In this document: piece after piece, positions 8,360 through 17,718 of the stretch
Layout: the number at the start of each line of letters is the position of its first letter
How positions within the stretch are numbered: the first letter of the stretch is position 1
Assembly (NCBI GenBank): GCA_964480565.1
Contig: CAYZSU010000011.1
Span: 1 to 42,831, forward strand
Direction of reading: 5' to 3'
DNA from: CAYZSU01 sp964480565
GTDB taxonomy: Bacteria > UBA10199 > 2-02-FULL-44-16 > JAAZCA01
Length of the DNA stretch: 42,831 bases
Program-made: the position numbers and the translations under genes
The notes under the pieces: model-generated
The model's database searches: none
Seen by the model: only the letters and a program-made list of their open reading frames with translations
What the model was told of the DNA's origin: nothing

Positions 8360-10747
8360 ATGCATGCACGTAAACAAAATCAACATCACAGTATAGACTT
8401 TCGACGCGATATCTTCGCTATTTTCTTTTTAGCGTTGGGCATTTTTATTGCACTTTGCTTAGTATCCTATCACCCCTCAGACCCTGCAATTAATTCTGTT
8501 TCCAATATGACGACTGTACACAACTTGGGTGGTTTAGTCGGTTCCTATTTAGCGGATATTTTATTTACACTCCTAGGCATCAGTGCCTATTTGGCCAGCG
8601 CTATTTGCTTTATTATGTGTTTTATTCAAATGTCAAAGCATCCTATTCATTTTCGAATCTCAACAATGTTATTTTACATTGGCACTATTGGATTTGGATC
8701 CGCACTCATTCATCTCCGATTTAACAACATACATTTTCAAGGCGTATCTATTCCTGGCGGCGGCCTTGTGGGCGGATTAATCGGCAGTATTTTCTTTCAT
8801 TATTTGAACAAAGCAGGTGCATATCTAATTATTTCTGCATGCTTTATTACATGCTTTATGATGGCCACCAAAATTTCATTAAGTGCAATATTTAATGCAA
8901 TACATACATTTATATCTTTATCCGCTAACCATATAAAAAGTCTAACCCAGAGAGTTAGCGCCTATAGCTTGCAACAGTGGAAAGGTATTTATTCTCAAAT
9001 TCGCACACGCATAATACCTTTACCCACTCAAAATATTACAACTGATGCACCGGTAAAAATAAAATCAAAACCACATTCTGATGAAATCACATTGCAACCA
9101 ATTCGCCCAATACTAGAAGACTCCACATCACCCAATAATAAAATACTCGCTGAAAAAACAACTACGAATTCAAGCATTGCAGACACATTGCCCTCTGCTA
9201 AAATATTTAAACGTGCCGATTTAAAACCCAAAAAGAAAATAAATAATCAACTCAATTTTCAACATATGGATATTTCCGGCTATACCCCACCACCATTAGC
9301 ATTGCTCGATACAAGTGAAAAAGAATGTACTACTCTGGACGAATCTGAACTCCAAAAAAATTCACTATTATTGGCACGTAAATTATTGGATTTTGGTGTA
9401 GAAGGCAAAGTCACGGCCATCCACCCAGGCCCTGTGATCACTATGTATGAATTTGAACCCGCAGCTGGCATTAAACTTAATAAAATTGTTAACTTACAGG
9501 ATGATTTATCATTGGCTTTAAGTGGACGAAGTGTACGCATTTTACCACACCTGCCAGGAAAAGCAGCTGTTGGTATTGAAGTTCCCAATAATGAACGCGA
9601 AATTGTATGGCTTCATGATATTATAGCTTCCCCACAATACAATAAGCAAAATAGCAATTTACCCATTGCACTTGGCAGCTCCACATCTGGAAACTCCCAT
9701 ATTGTGGATTTAGCTAAAATGCCGCACCTACTCATTGCAGGTGCGACTGGATCTGGAAAAAGTGTGGCCATTAATAGCATTATCCTAAGTATTTTATATC
9801 GATCCTCTCCTGAAGATGTGCGATTTATCATGGTAGATCCAAAAATGCTCGAGCTGTCTATTTATGATGGCATTGCGCATTTACTATTGCCTGTGGTCAC
9901 AAAACCCAAACCTGCAGTACAGGCCATGCGTTGGGCGATCATTGAAATGGAACGCCGCTACCGATTAATGGCAGATACAGGCACGAGAAATATTGTGGGC
10001 TACAATAATAAAATCCGCAAAGATGAAGTTGATTTAGTTACAGAAGACATTGCCAAGGAAATGCTATCTCAAAATAAAGATGCCATTGCCCATACAGGGA
10101 AGCTTCCTTATATTGTAATCATCATTGATGAGCTCGCAGACTTAATGATGACCGCTAGTCAAGACATGGAAGAATGCATTACACGACTCGCGCAAATGGC
10201 CAGAGCCGCAGGAATTCATTTGATCTTAGCCACACAACGCCCGAGCGTAGATGTCATTACAGGATTAATTAAAGCCAACTTTCCTGCTCGCATTGCATTT
10301 AAAGTCACATCCAGACATGATTCTCGCACCATACTCGATAGCATTGGCTCAGAAACATTGCTTGGGCAAGGTGACATGCTATTCATGACTCCACAAGGTG
10401 GCAATATGCTTAGACTGCATGGATCCTATCTCACGGATTCCGATATTGCGCGCGTAGTAACACATATTAAAGAACAAGGCACCCCTACTTATAATGAAAA
10501 TATTTTAAAAACACCGGACAAAGAAAGCACTGTATTGGACGATGATGACGCGGATGAGCTATATGATACTGCTTTAAAATTAGTATCCGATACAAAGCAA
10601 GCATCCATTTCCATGGTACAGCGAAAACTTCGCATCGGTTATAACCGTGCCGCCCGTATGATTGAACGTATGGAAACAGAAGGTGTCATTGGCCCAGCAG
10701 ATGGCAGTAAGCCACGGCAAGTATTTGTTAATAACTTGAATACATAA
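8360..10747 (+). CDS. ftsK: DNA translocase FtsK
   Basis: Septum-anchored motor that pumps DNA during chromosome segregation and promotes dimer resolution. The N-terminus has four to five membrane segments (about residues 15-180), followed by a fairly short polar linker (about 200-310). The alpha/beta motor carries Walker A GATGSGKS near 463 and Walker B YIVIIIDELADLM near 585. The C-terminal gamma winged helix (about 730-795, with ISMVQRKLRIGYNRAARMIE) reads KOPS-type polar sequences. At 795 residues it is close to the compact FtsK/SpoIIIE form. An AAGGAT site precedes the ATG. lolA follows after 40 bases; the two genes are frequently adjacent in proteobacteria. Confidence 0.97.
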   Translation: MHARKQNQHHSIDFRRDIFAIFFLALGIFIALCLVSYHPSDPAINSVSNMTTVHNLGGLVGSYLADILFTLLGISAYLASAICFIMCFIQMSKHPIHFRISTMLFYIGTIGFGSALIHLRFNNIHFQGVSIPGGGLVGGLIGSIFFHYLNKAGAYLIISACFITCFMMATKISLSAIFNAIHTFISLSANHIKSLTQRVSAYSLQQWKGIYSQIRTRIIPLPTQNITTDAPVKIKSKPHSDEITLQPIRPILEDSTSPNNKILAEKTTTNSSIADTLPSAKIFKRADLKPKKKINNQLNFQHMDISGYTPPPLALLDTSEKECTTLDESELQKNSLLLARKLLDFGVEGKVTAIHPGPVITMYEFEPAAGIKLNKIVNLQDDLSLALSGRSVRILPHLPGKAAVGIEVPNNEREIVWLHDIIASPQYNKQNSNLPIALGSSTSGNSHIVDLAKMPHLLIAGATGSGKSVAINSIILSILYRSSPEDVRFIMVDPKMLELSIYDGIAHLLLPVVTKPKPAVQAMRWAIIEMERRYRLMADTGTRNIVGYNNKIRKDEVDLVTEDIAKEMLSQNKDAIAHTGKLPYIVIIIDELADLMMTASQDMEECITRLAQMARAAGIHLILATQRPSVDVITGLIKANFPARIAFKVTSRHDSRTILDSIGSETLLGQGDMLFMTPQGGNMLRLHGSYLTDSDIARVVTHIKEQGTPTYNENILKTPDKESTVLDDDDADELYDTALKLVSDTKQASISMVQRKLRIGYNRAARMIERMETEGVIGPADGSKPRQVFVNNLNT

Positions 10748-10787
10748 TGGAACATTAAGTTGAATACTCTTTAAACAGGCATCTAAA

Positions 10788-11468
10788 ATGACTCGACTAA
10801 AAAAAATAAAATATAATTTATTCACATTGTATGTCCTCATTATTACACTATCGTTAATCATTGGTATATCACAAACTGGATTTTCAAAACAAACTACGCA
10901 TAAATCATTAACCGCCCATATTATTAAACTGATCCAAACAAATATGACGTCATGGAATACTGTTATCATTCCATTTACCCAATATTCACATATTGAATTG
11001 CTTCAAAAAACAGTATCAAAAAAAGGCACATTCACATTATCCAAAAACAATCAATGGCGACTTGCATATCAGGATATGGATAGCGATCATTATTTTTTTA
11101 CAGGACATGATTTATGGATTTTTGACCCTCACAGCACAGCTACCGAATCAATTGAAATATCAAAAAAAGATATGCATGTGCAAATGATGTCATTATTTCA
11201 ATCACCCAAGTCCATTCGACGTTTATTTCGCATTATGCATGCAGAAAAAAAATCAATTGACCAATACATATTAACCCTAAGACCCAAACATAAATCATCG
11301 CCTTATAAAAAACTAACCCTTGCTTGCAATGCAATTGGCAGGATTACCTCCTTGATTCTTACGCATCAAACGGGCAATGAAACCACATATATATTTGCTG
11401 ATTATCAAATCAATCCAACATTACCAATGTATTGGTTTATGCCAAAAAAATCTTCGTCTCATAATTAA
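10788..11468 (+). CDS. lolA: Outer-membrane lipoprotein carrier protein LolA
   Basis: Periplasmic chaperone that ferries lipoproteins from LolCDE to the outer membrane. The N-terminus has a hydrophobic signal (about residues 11-33) and then the family pattern: PFTQYSHIELL, KGTFTLSKNNQWRLAYQ, and HDLWIFDPHSTATESIEI, corresponding to the conserved F-Q, G-W-R and lW-y-P elements. Length 226 is normal. The signature is weak in places, so the assignment rests partly on its position after ftsK. The AT-rich 109 bases downstream carry the porin promoter. Confidence 0.85.
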   Translation: MTRLKKIKYNLFTLYVLIITLSLIIGISQTGFSKQTTHKSLTAHIIKLIQTNMTSWNTVIIPFTQYSHIELLQKTVSKKGTFTLSKNNQWRLAYQDMDSDHYFFTGHDLWIFDPHSTATESIEISKKDMHVQMMSLFQSPKSIRRLFRIMHAEKKSIDQYILTLRPKHKSSPYKKLTLACNAIGRITSLILTHQTGNETTYIFADYQINPTLPMYWFMPKKSSSHN

Positions 11469-11519
11469 CATCTCCACTATTTTTTCATTCTATTTATATA
11501 AAAAAAGAGATGAACTATA

Positions 11520-11547
11520 TTGATGTTTTATTTTTTTATGCTATAAA
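11520..11547 (+). promoter_or_regulatory. Sigma70-type promoter of the porin gene
   Basis: TTGATG at 11520-11525 and TATAAA at 11542-11547 are separated by 16 bases. The predicted start near 11554 gives a short leader containing AAAGGAG before the ATG at 11578. Confidence 0.6.
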
Positions 11548-11577
11548 TGCATTACAACTTTTTAAAGGAGAGAAAAA

Positions 11578-12753
11578 ATGAGAAAACGCATTGTAACAAT
11601 TGCGATTGCCCTATGCTGGCTAATCGCACCTGCACTATCGCAGGCCACAGATGTACAGACAGAAGGCATTGCCCTGTCTTCCAAAGTACCCGTTAGTTTT
11701 TATGGTTTTATTACTGCCCAAGGAATTTACACGGATTCCACCGTACAAACATTGGACCCCACTAATGCATCAACCATCAATGCTCTAACAGGCATTAACA
11801 GCGTTGAAAATGAAAAAGCCGCTGGAGCAGCCAACAATAATGCCGCCATTGGTTTTACCGCACAAAATTCACGTTTTGGTTTTTTATTCAGTCCATATAC
11901 CATTGGCAATGCATCCTTTGATGTGGATGCACGTTTGGAATTCGATTTGTTTAGCACGACGCTCACAAATATCCATGGCTTAAGCCCACGCATTCGTCGT
12001 GCCTATTTTGGCATGGGTGGCGATTCATGGCATGTATTATTGGGCCAAGAATGGGATTTATTTTCACCATTAAATGTCGCATCTTTTGATTTTGTCAATA
12101 TGTGGCAAATGGGTAATTTAGGTATTCGTCGCCCACAACTTCGCTATATGTATACCCATGATGTATCTGAAGAAACAGGCATTGAAACAGGCATGAGCTT
12201 AGGACTTCCTAGCAATAATTTGAACTTTGCAAATACAAGCAATGACAGTGCCATGCCCATGTTACAAGGTCGATTGGGACTTACTCATAATTTAAGCGCG
12301 GGTAAAATGAAGGCCTATTTATCCGGTGTATTTCATCGCACACATGCCGCACAAAAAATTAACAATTGGGGATTGGCCTTGAGTCTTTATGTACCAGTAC
12401 ATGCCTATTTTAAACCATCCATGGAAATCCATTATGGCAAAAGCTTAGGCAATCTATTGTCCCTAACATCCACAACCACCAAACAACGTGCACTCGCAGG
12501 TTGGGCACAAGTGAAAAGTAATTGGACCGATAAAGTCAGCACTGTCGTGGGTTATGGCATGGAAATGCTTAAAAACAGTGAAGTTGCTGCAGGAGCCATT
12601 AAAACAAATATGGATGGCTTTATCAATATCAGCTATTCACCAGTGAAACCTGTTTCCATCGGCATGCAATTCGATCATATTCGCACCAATTATCAAGTTA
12701 GTGGCACCAGTTCTGCCAATGTTGGTACATTATGCGCCATGTACAAGTTCTAA
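11578..12753 (+). CDS. Outer-membrane porin, DcaP-like
   Basis: A 391-residue outer-membrane beta-barrel. A signal peptide (MRKRIVTIAIALCWLIAPAL, cleavage near SQA-TD) is followed by SFYGFITAQGIYTDS, then QNSRFGFLFSP, and SWHVLLGQEWDLFSPLN, a pattern I associate with DcaP-family porins. The chain ends in YKF, an aromatic terminal residue typical of barrels recognised by the BAM complex. It has its own promoter, a strong AAAGGAGAG ribosome site and a strong terminator, consistent with high monocistronic expression. The transported solute is unknown. Confidence 0.85.
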   Translation: MRKRIVTIAIALCWLIAPALSQATDVQTEGIALSSKVPVSFYGFITAQGIYTDSTVQTLDPTNASTINALTGINSVENEKAAGAANNNAAIGFTAQNSRFGFLFSPYTIGNASFDVDARLEFDLFSTTLTNIHGLSPRIRRAYFGMGGDSWHVLLGQEWDLFSPLNVASFDFVNMWQMGNLGIRRPQLRYMYTHDVSEETGIETGMSLGLPSNNLNFANTSNDSAMPMLQGRLGLTHNLSAGKMKAYLSGVFHRTHAAQKINNWGLALSLYVPVHAYFKPSMEIHYGKSLGNLLSLTSTTTKQRALAGWAQVKSNWTDKVSTVVGYGMEMLKNSEVAAGAIKTNMDGFINISYSPVKPVSIGMQFDHIRTNYQVSGTSSANVGTLCAMYKF

Positions 12754-12777
12754 ACTAGGTAATATAGATATACAAAA

Positions 12778-12808
12778 GGTCCTGGAAATTTTTCCAGGAC
12801 CTTTTTTT
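12778..12808 (+). terminator. Strong bidirectional terminator between the porin gene and rnpB
   Basis: GGTCCTGGAAA pairs with TTTCCAGGACC around a tiny loop (12778-12801), followed by seven T on the plus strand. Read from the other side the hairpin is followed by TTTT, so it can also end rnpB, whose 3' end lies at about 12809. Confidence 0.9.
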
Positions 12809-13250
12809 ATGCCAATATAATAAGCCGAGTTCTGTAACTAGCTAGTTGCTAGCAACGATCATTTATCTAGGAGTAATGTTACCATTACCCTCAAGCAACC
12901 TACCCCCCTTACAAAGCATAATGCTTTCTTAAGCGGATCGCTTAAGGACGCTAATTTCGCGGCATAAAGTATACATGGTCTTGCTCCCCATGAGGTTTAC
13001 CGTGCCATTTTTGTCACCAAAAATGCGGTGGGCTCTTACCAGCATTACAATGCTCTGTCAAAAAGACAGCCACCTTTTCACCCTTACCTAAACCACACAG
13101 GCGGTATATTTTCTGTGGCACTATCTGTCCCATTGAGTTACTATTTAAAGCACTTCAGATGAGCCTGGGCATTACCCAGCATGGCATCCTGCGGAGCTCG
13201 GACTTTCCTCTTAATTAATCAATAATCAAGCGATCGTTTTCTATTGGCAC
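12809..13250 (-). ncRNA. rnpB: RNase P RNA, type A
   Basis: Catalytic RNA that removes tRNA 5' leaders. On the minus strand the hallmark GAGGAAAGTCCGAGCTCC occurs near the 5' side, then TGGGTAATGCCCAGGC, AGTGCCACAGAAAA, GGTAAACC, and the 3' element ACAGAACTCGGCTTAT. I set the ends from helix P1: TGCCAATA at the 5' end (13249-13242) pairs with TATTGGCA at the 3' end (12817-12810). That gives about 440 nucleotides, somewhat longer than the usual 350-400. It lies downstream of rnhA on the same strand and ends at the shared terminator. Confidence 0.95.
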
Positions 13251-13355
13251 TTTCAAAGAACATTGCATGTATTTATTTCACTATGATCTCATCCCACACA
13301 CTAAAAATGAGGAGAAATGAATATGTATGAAAAGGATAGTCAGATGAGACACTCA

Positions 13356-13763
13356 CTATGCATTATCAATTGCTAGATTTGCCAATCGATCGGCATGCGT
13401 ATTTTTCTCTCGCCTGACATGTGCAATTGTATATGTACACGAGGATAATAAGGCGACTAACTCTTGATATAGTGGCTTTAATTTTTCGTTTTTCACGCGG
13501 TATTGGCCCAATATTTGCTTAACTAACAATTCTGAATCCGCATAAATTTTAATTTTTTGAAATGTATGTTTTGATAATGCCGCACTCACACCCAAAATCA
13601 TGGCTTTATACTCTGCCTGATTATTGGTCGCGTCACCTAAGTATTGGGATAATTCATCCAACACTTGCCCGTGATCATCGAATAATACAGCACCACAACC
13701 TGCAGGTCCAGGATTACCGCGTGCCGCACCATCTGAAAAAAGTGTAATAGTGGTATGACTCAT
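13356..13763 (-). CDS. rnhA: Ribonuclease HI
   Basis: Cleaves RNA in RNA-DNA hybrids. The fold and active site are visible: SDGAARGNPGPAG with Asp11, NNQAEYKA with Glu51, YADSELLVKQI with Asp76, and HADRLAN with Asp125. The 135-residue length and KKIYADSELLVKQILG style match the short RnhA-like group (as in ribonuclease HI family proteins lacking the basic protrusion) rather than the 155-residue E. coli type. Its start overlaps the stop of the 98-residue upstream gene by four bases, so the two are coupled. Confidence 0.93.
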   Translation of the reverse strand: MSHTTITLFSDGAARGNPGPAGCGAVLFDDHGQVLDELSQYLGDATNNQAEYKAMILGVSAALSKHTFQKIKIYADSELLVKQILGQYRVKNEKLKPLYQELVALLSSCTYTIAHVRREKNTHADRLANLAIDNA

Positions 13764-14056
13764 AATTCGCTAAATAGGGACTTTAATTGATCGGTTTGCT
13801 CAGAAGATAATGTGGACAGAACATCTTTTGTTTTTTTCGATAGTAATTTACTATCAATATGATTTGTATCCGAGACAATATCATCGGTCTCTACATGTGC
13901 CAAACTCATCGCAAGTTCTTTTAATGTACTCCTCACATGATCCACAGAAATACGGCCAGCCAGTTGTTTTTTCACCTCACCAAATGACTCTTCTTCTGCT
14001 AAGAACATTAATAATTCAACAGCTGCATCTTGATCCAACGATGATAGACGAATCAT
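13760..14056 (-). CDS. Small conserved-looking hypothetical protein, 98 aa
   Basis: A helical, acidic 98-residue protein (MIRLSSLDQDAAVELLMFLA at the start) without membrane segments or metal motifs. It is tightly embedded: it begins directly after the zinc-ribbon gene stop and overlaps rnhA by four bases, which makes it a real gene. I recall unnamed proteins at this place between a C4 zinc-ribbon gene and RNase H in deltaproteobacteria, but assign no function. Confidence 0.8.
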   Translation of the reverse strand: MIRLSSLDQDAAVELLMFLAEEESFGEVKKQLAGRISVDHVRSTLKELAMSLAHVETDDIVSDTNHIDSKLLSKKTKDVLSTLSSEQTDQLKSLFSEL

Positions 14057-14836
14057 TTATACCTCCTGTGTATTATCGTGCGCATTATTTGCAACATCTC
14101 CCTCAACCTCTGATTCATCAACAGGTTTAACATAGTAAATCAGGCGTTGACAGCTTGGACATGATCGAAGCTCGGTCTGTCGCAACATTTCATTTAACAT
14201 TTGAGGTGGAATACGTCGCAAACATCCCTGACAAGCCCCATCATTAATGGATGCCAATACATCCACATAACACCTACGAATAAAATCATATTTTGATAGT
14301 AATTTCTTATCAATACACGCCACTACTGCAGGTCTGGCATTATGATCCTCTTCAAGCTGTTCCTTGATACGAGATTCTTCCTCATTCACTTCAGATAATG
14401 TTTTTTCATACCTATCTTTCTTATCGGCAAATTCATGAGAAAGTTGCTTTATATTTTCATTTATTTCATCAATACGCGACATTGCAGCAAGGACTTTCTC
14501 TTCACGCTCCTTATTAATCAATTTTCCTTCTGATATTTCTTTTAATGCAGCCTGATATTCTTTATTTGTTTTAAGTGCATAGAGCCTTGCTTCACGAGTT
14601 CGAAGTAATTCCACTGATTCATTCAAATCCGCTTCATTTTTATTTTTTTGAATATCTAATTCATTTTTTTCATTCGTTAATACAGATAATTGCTGTGATA
14701 CACTATCAAATTCATCTTTTACAGGCTGTAATTGCTGTGGTAATTCGTCCAACCATTTATTTAATTTATGTACATTACCATCAATTTTTTGTAATTTTTT
14801 CAAATTTTCTATATTTCTATCAAAATTTATGTCCAT
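14057..14836 (-). CDS. Coiled-coil C4-type zinc-ribbon protein (CT398/CdsZ-like)
   Basis: Residues 1 to about 180 form long heptad-rich coiled coils (LDIQKNKNEADLNESVELL and neighbours). The C-terminus holds a zinc ribbon, CQGC near residue 199 and CPSC near 225, with RRIPPQMLNEMLRQTELRS between. This is the architecture of the zf-RING_7 or CT398-like family, proposed to act in nucleic-acid processing or as a secretion chaperone; the role is unsettled. It heads the operon zinc-ribbon, 98-aa protein, rnhA, rnpB. Confidence 0.88.
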   Translation of the reverse strand: MDINFDRNIENLKKLQKIDGNVHKLNKWLDELPQQLQPVKDEFDSVSQQLSVLTNEKNELDIQKNKNEADLNESVELLRTREARLYALKTNKEYQAALKEISEGKLINKEREEKVLAAMSRIDEINENIKQLSHEFADKKDRYEKTLSEVNEEESRIKEQLEEDHNARPAVVACIDKKLLSKYDFIRRCYVDVLASINDGACQGCLRRIPPQMLNEMLRQTELRSCPSCQRLIYYVKPVDESEVEGDVANNAHDNTQEV

Positions 14837-14972
14837 TCAGACTCCCACACTCATTTAATTAGATGATTGTGTACGCGCATTAGTGGCGGTTGTCAATGCC
14901 AGATAGTTCAATTTTATGGATATTTTTTAAATCGCTATATCTCAAGTAGAAATATAAAAAAACTTACAAAAC

Positions 14973-15001
14973 ACTTGATCATTTTCACACAACAGTATAA
15001 T
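14973..15001 (+). promoter_or_regulatory. Promoter of the tRNA gene
   Basis: A perfect TATAAT at 14996-15001 has ACTTGA at 14973-14978 (17-base spacer), or TTGATC two bases later with a 15-base spacer. The predicted start near 15008 lies 12 bases before the mature tRNA. Confidence 0.6.
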
Positions 15002-15019
15002 AGACAAAATTCATCAATT

Positions 15020-15093
15020 GGGCCCTTAGCTCAGTTGGTTAGAGCCACCGGCTCATAACCGGTTGGTCCCAGGTTCGAGTCCTGGAGGGCCCA
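15020..15093 (+). tRNA. tRNA with anticodon CAT, probably tRNA-Ile2
   Basis: A full cloverleaf of 74 nucleotides: acceptor GGGCCCT with AGGGCCC, D-arm GCTCAGTTGGTTAGAGC, anticodon stem ACCGG/CCGGT with loop CTCATAA, and T-arm CCAGG-TTCGAGT-CCTGG. The first pair is G-C, so it is not the initiator tRNA. The body (CCTTAGCTCAG, GGCTCATAACC) resembles the Ile2 species whose CAT anticodon is modified to lysidine and reads AUA; elongator Met is the alternative. CCA is not encoded. Confidence 0.93.
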
Positions 15094-15095
15094 CA

Positions 15096-15126
15096 AAACC
15101 TCTTGTTACTTACAAGAGGTTTTTTT
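15096..15126 (+). terminator. Intrinsic terminator after the tRNA
   Basis: AAACCTCTTGT and ACAAGAGGTTT pair around a TACTT loop and run into a T tract (to 15126), three bases beyond the tRNA 3' end. Confidence 0.92.
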
Positions 15127-15160
15127 ATTTTTCGGGACTGTTGAAAAATAGACAATTTGT

Positions 15161-15284
15161 GGGGTTGTTCAAAAATGCCCAGATTCAAGGCTCCCGCAAA
15201 TCCGTAACCGGAGTGTACATGCGAGTACGTGAGGATTGCGGGTGCAGCGGGAAACACCGAAGATGGGCGTTTTTCAACAACCCC
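15161..15284. repeat. 124-bp palindromic intergenic element (MITE/REP-like)
   Basis: The ends are imperfect inverted repeats of about 25 bases: GGGGTTGTTCAAAAATGCCC on the left and, read inward from the right, GGGGTTGTTGAAAAACGCCC. An inner pair (CCCGCAAATCC and GGATTGCGGG) extends the symmetry, so the whole element can fold into one long stem. It is more GC-rich than its surroundings, has no coding capacity, and sits between two convergent units, after the tRNA terminator and after larC. Confidence 0.7.
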
Positions 15285-15313
15285 TTTTCAGAAACTATAT
15301 CAAATCAGTTTTT

Positions 15314-16480
15314 CTAAGAATTATCAGACTGTTGATATATGCCTTCTGCAATACGCATTGCATAATGATACGCCTGATATATTGGAATTGATTTTTTTAA
15401 CGCAAATTTTTCCACACTATCAAATTCAGGAATTACTTTTACTACAGCCCCTCCCTGTAATCGACCAATTTTAAATTGAATAGTTTCTGCATCCACTGTT
15501 TGAGAAACTAATTCGCGCTGAAGTACACGCCGCTCCACAGGGTAATATCGTACGCCAAATGTCGTGGTAGAGGTCAATAAGTAATCCATACATATATCCA
15601 AATATTGCTTACTCACAATGACATGAACACAATAGGCGGGTCTATTTTTTTTCATATAGATCGGTTCTATATATGCATCATTGGCACCCAGAGCTAATAG
15701 CTGTGCAATCATAGGACCGATCATCTCCGCTGACATATCATCGATATTGGTTTCCACATGCATACATACAGCACCGTGGCCAATATACAATCTTGCCATA
15801 TCTGGCACCTGTATTGAATATCGATCGCCAAAACCAGTTCCAAGCACATGAATGGATTGCAATGGATTCTCGCCAAAATGAGATGCCAAAGCCTTTACAA
15901 TTGCTAAACCTGTGGGAGTAACCAGTTCATCCCTACGATTCGATGCACAAATGGGTAATCCTTTGATCATCGCTACCACAGCTGGGCAGGGCAATGGAAT
16001 CCGACCATGAGCCGTATTTATTTCTCCCTGACCAAATGGAATAGGTGATGCAATCAGCTCATCGATATTTAAATAATCATATCCGATCATACACCCAACA
16101 ATATCAATGAATGTATCAATAGATCCCAATTCATGAAAGTGAACATCATCCTTAGATAGGCCATGTGCATGAGCCTCTGCATCTGCAATGATATGAAATG
16201 CTTTTTTACTAAGAGAGACAATTTTATCTGATAGCTCACATTGATTCAGCACCTGTTCAACATCCACCAGCGTACGTAATTGTTGTTCAGAATGAATAGT
16301 CACATTAATATCTGTTCCAGAAATCATATGCGAGTTTTTTTCAGTCCTTAACTCATATCCAGAAATCGGACATTTATTTAATTGCACACGCAATAAATCA
16401 TCGGGCAATCCTGCATCCAACATCGCACCTAATAGCATGTCCCCGGATATTCCATGAGTAATATCGATAAATGCAGTCAT
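15314..16480 (-). CDS. larC: Nickel-pincer cofactor biosynthesis protein LarC
   Basis: Pyridinium-3,5-bisthiocarboxylate mononucleotide nickel insertase: inserts Ni into the pincer cofactor used by lactate racemase and related enzymes. The N-terminus has ITHGISGDMLLGAMLDAG, then HFHELGSIDTFIDIVG and VETNIDDMSAEMIGPM, all characteristic. It is one continuous reading frame of 388 residues (in some bacteria it is split as LarC1/LarC2). I chose the ATG at 16480, which shares a base with the upstream stop (TAATG); an ATG four codons earlier is possible. No larA, larB or larE lies in the window. Confidence 0.92.
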   Translation of the reverse strand: MTAFIDITHGISGDMLLGAMLDAGLPDDLLRVQLNKCPISGYELRTEKNSHMISGTDINVTIHSEQQLRTLVDVEQVLNQCELSDKIVSLSKKAFHIIADAEAHAHGLSKDDVHFHELGSIDTFIDIVGCMIGYDYLNIDELIASPIPFGQGEINTAHGRIPLPCPAVVAMIKGLPICASNRRDELVTPTGLAIVKALASHFGENPLQSIHVLGTGFGDRYSIQVPDMARLYIGHGAVCMHVETNIDDMSAEMIGPMIAQLLALGANDAYIEPIYMKKNRPAYCVHVIVSKQYLDICMDYLLTSTTTFGVRYYPVERRVLQRELVSQTVDAETIQFKIGRLQGGAVVKVIPEFDSVEKFALKKSIPIYQAYHYAMRIAEGIYQQSDNS

Positions 16481-17715
16481 TATTTTTTCCATTTTACATC
16501 CACTTCCAATACAACGCGTTCCGTTGCTCTAACAATTGTAAATTCATAATTATTCCATAGAAATGATTCTCCTATTTTTGGAATATGACCAAATTCATGC
16601 AGCACAAACCCTGCAATGGTTTCATAGCCACCTTCAGGAATATCAATATCAAGCATTGAACGAATATGTTCAATTTCAGTTCGACCATAAATACGATATT
16701 GATTCCGGCCCATGCGGCGATATAGCAATGGCGTTTCATCATGTTCATCGGCTATTTCACCCACCACTTCTTCTATAAGGTCTTCATTTGTTACAATGCC
16801 TGTCGCAGCCCCATATTCATCCACAGCAATAGCCATTGCATGACTGTTCGTACGCATATTCACAAATAACTCATCCAAAGGCATTTCCTCTGGAACATAT
16901 AGTGGCGCGATCATCAAATCTTTGATTGATTGTTTGGAATCACTAAATATTAAATCCGTACTATGAAGTATGCCCACAATATTAAATGACTTTCCTTCAT
17001 AAACAGGAATACGCGAAAATTCATAATTCTCTAATACACGCTCAACCTCATCACGCTGAGAATAAATATTGGCACTGATGATATCCACAAGTGGTGTCAT
17101 AATATTTTCAACTCTCTTTTCCGCTAAATCAAAAATATGGGATATCATTCGGCGTTCGTATTGCTTCACATCACTTTCAGCTCTAGATTTTACTTCAATC
17201 ATCAGTTCCAACTCTTCACGCGACAAAGGCTTGGCCAAGCCCATTTGCCGATTTTTATTTTTTCGTAAAATTGAATTTGTAAATCGCGACAATACCCATG
17301 TGATCGGATAAAATAAGTAGGAAAAGAAAAATAATATTGGCGCAATACGAAGCACTATTTTATCGGCATGCGCCTGATACACACTTTTAGGAACTATCTC
17401 ACCTAAAATCAATGAAAAGGGTAAGTATAAAATAGCCAAAGGTGCATACATATCACCATGATATTTAATAATATATAGAGTTACCAATACTGATCCGCTC
17501 ACTGTACTAACATTTGTACCCAAAAGCGTAGTGGATAAAAAAGTCGCACTATCACTAATCATCTGATAGGCCATATGAGCACGTTTTGAACCAGCCTCTT
17601 TGGCAGCAATTAATTTATATTTATCCGCATTTACAAATGCAATTTCGCTACCTGAAAAGAATCCTTCCGATATTAGGCAAATCAATAAGTATATGATTAA
17701 TAAAATAATTTCCAC
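16480..17715 (-). CDS. CNNM/CBS/CorC_HlyC transmembrane protein
   Basis: A hemolysin-family (TlyC/CorC-like) membrane protein of 411 residues, probably involved in divalent cation (Mg or Co) efflux. The order is a CNNM domain with three to four helices (residues 1 to about 185, with FFSGSEIAFVNADKYKL and ILGEIVPKSVYQ), two CBS domains (about 205-325; adenosine-ligand sensing), and a C-terminal CorC_HlyC domain (about 335-411). The start is a GTG at 17715, three bases after the stop of its paralogue at 17719, with GGAG upstream. It overlaps larC by one base. Confidence 0.9.
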   Translation of the reverse strand: MEIILLIIYLLICLISEGFFSGSEIAFVNADKYKLIAAKEAGSKRAHMAYQMISDSATFLSTTLLGTNVSTVSGSVLVTLYIIKYHGDMYAPLAILYLPFSLILGEIVPKSVYQAHADKIVLRIAPILFFFSYLFYPITWVLSRFTNSILRKNKNRQMGLAKPLSREELELMIEVKSRAESDVKQYERRMISHIFDLAEKRVENIMTPLVDIISANIYSQRDEVERVLENYEFSRIPVYEGKSFNIVGILHSTDLIFSDSKQSIKDLMIAPLYVPEEMPLDELFVNMRTNSHAMAIAVDEYGAATGIVTNEDLIEEVVGEIADEHDETPLLYRRMGRNQYRIYGRTEIEHIRSMLDIDIPEGGYETIAGFVLHEFGHIPKIGESFLWNNYEFTIVRATERVVLEVDVKWKK

Positions 17716-17718
17716 AGT

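Noticed and set aside
15020..15093. Reading the CAT-anticodon tRNA as initiator tRNA
   Set aside because: The first acceptor pair is G-C and the anticodon stem lacks the three consecutive G-C pairs of initiator tRNAs.
14867..15317. Short frames over the tRNA and the 124-bp element on both strands
   Set aside because: They read through the tRNA, its terminator and the palindromic element, so they are by-products of RNA and repeat sequence.
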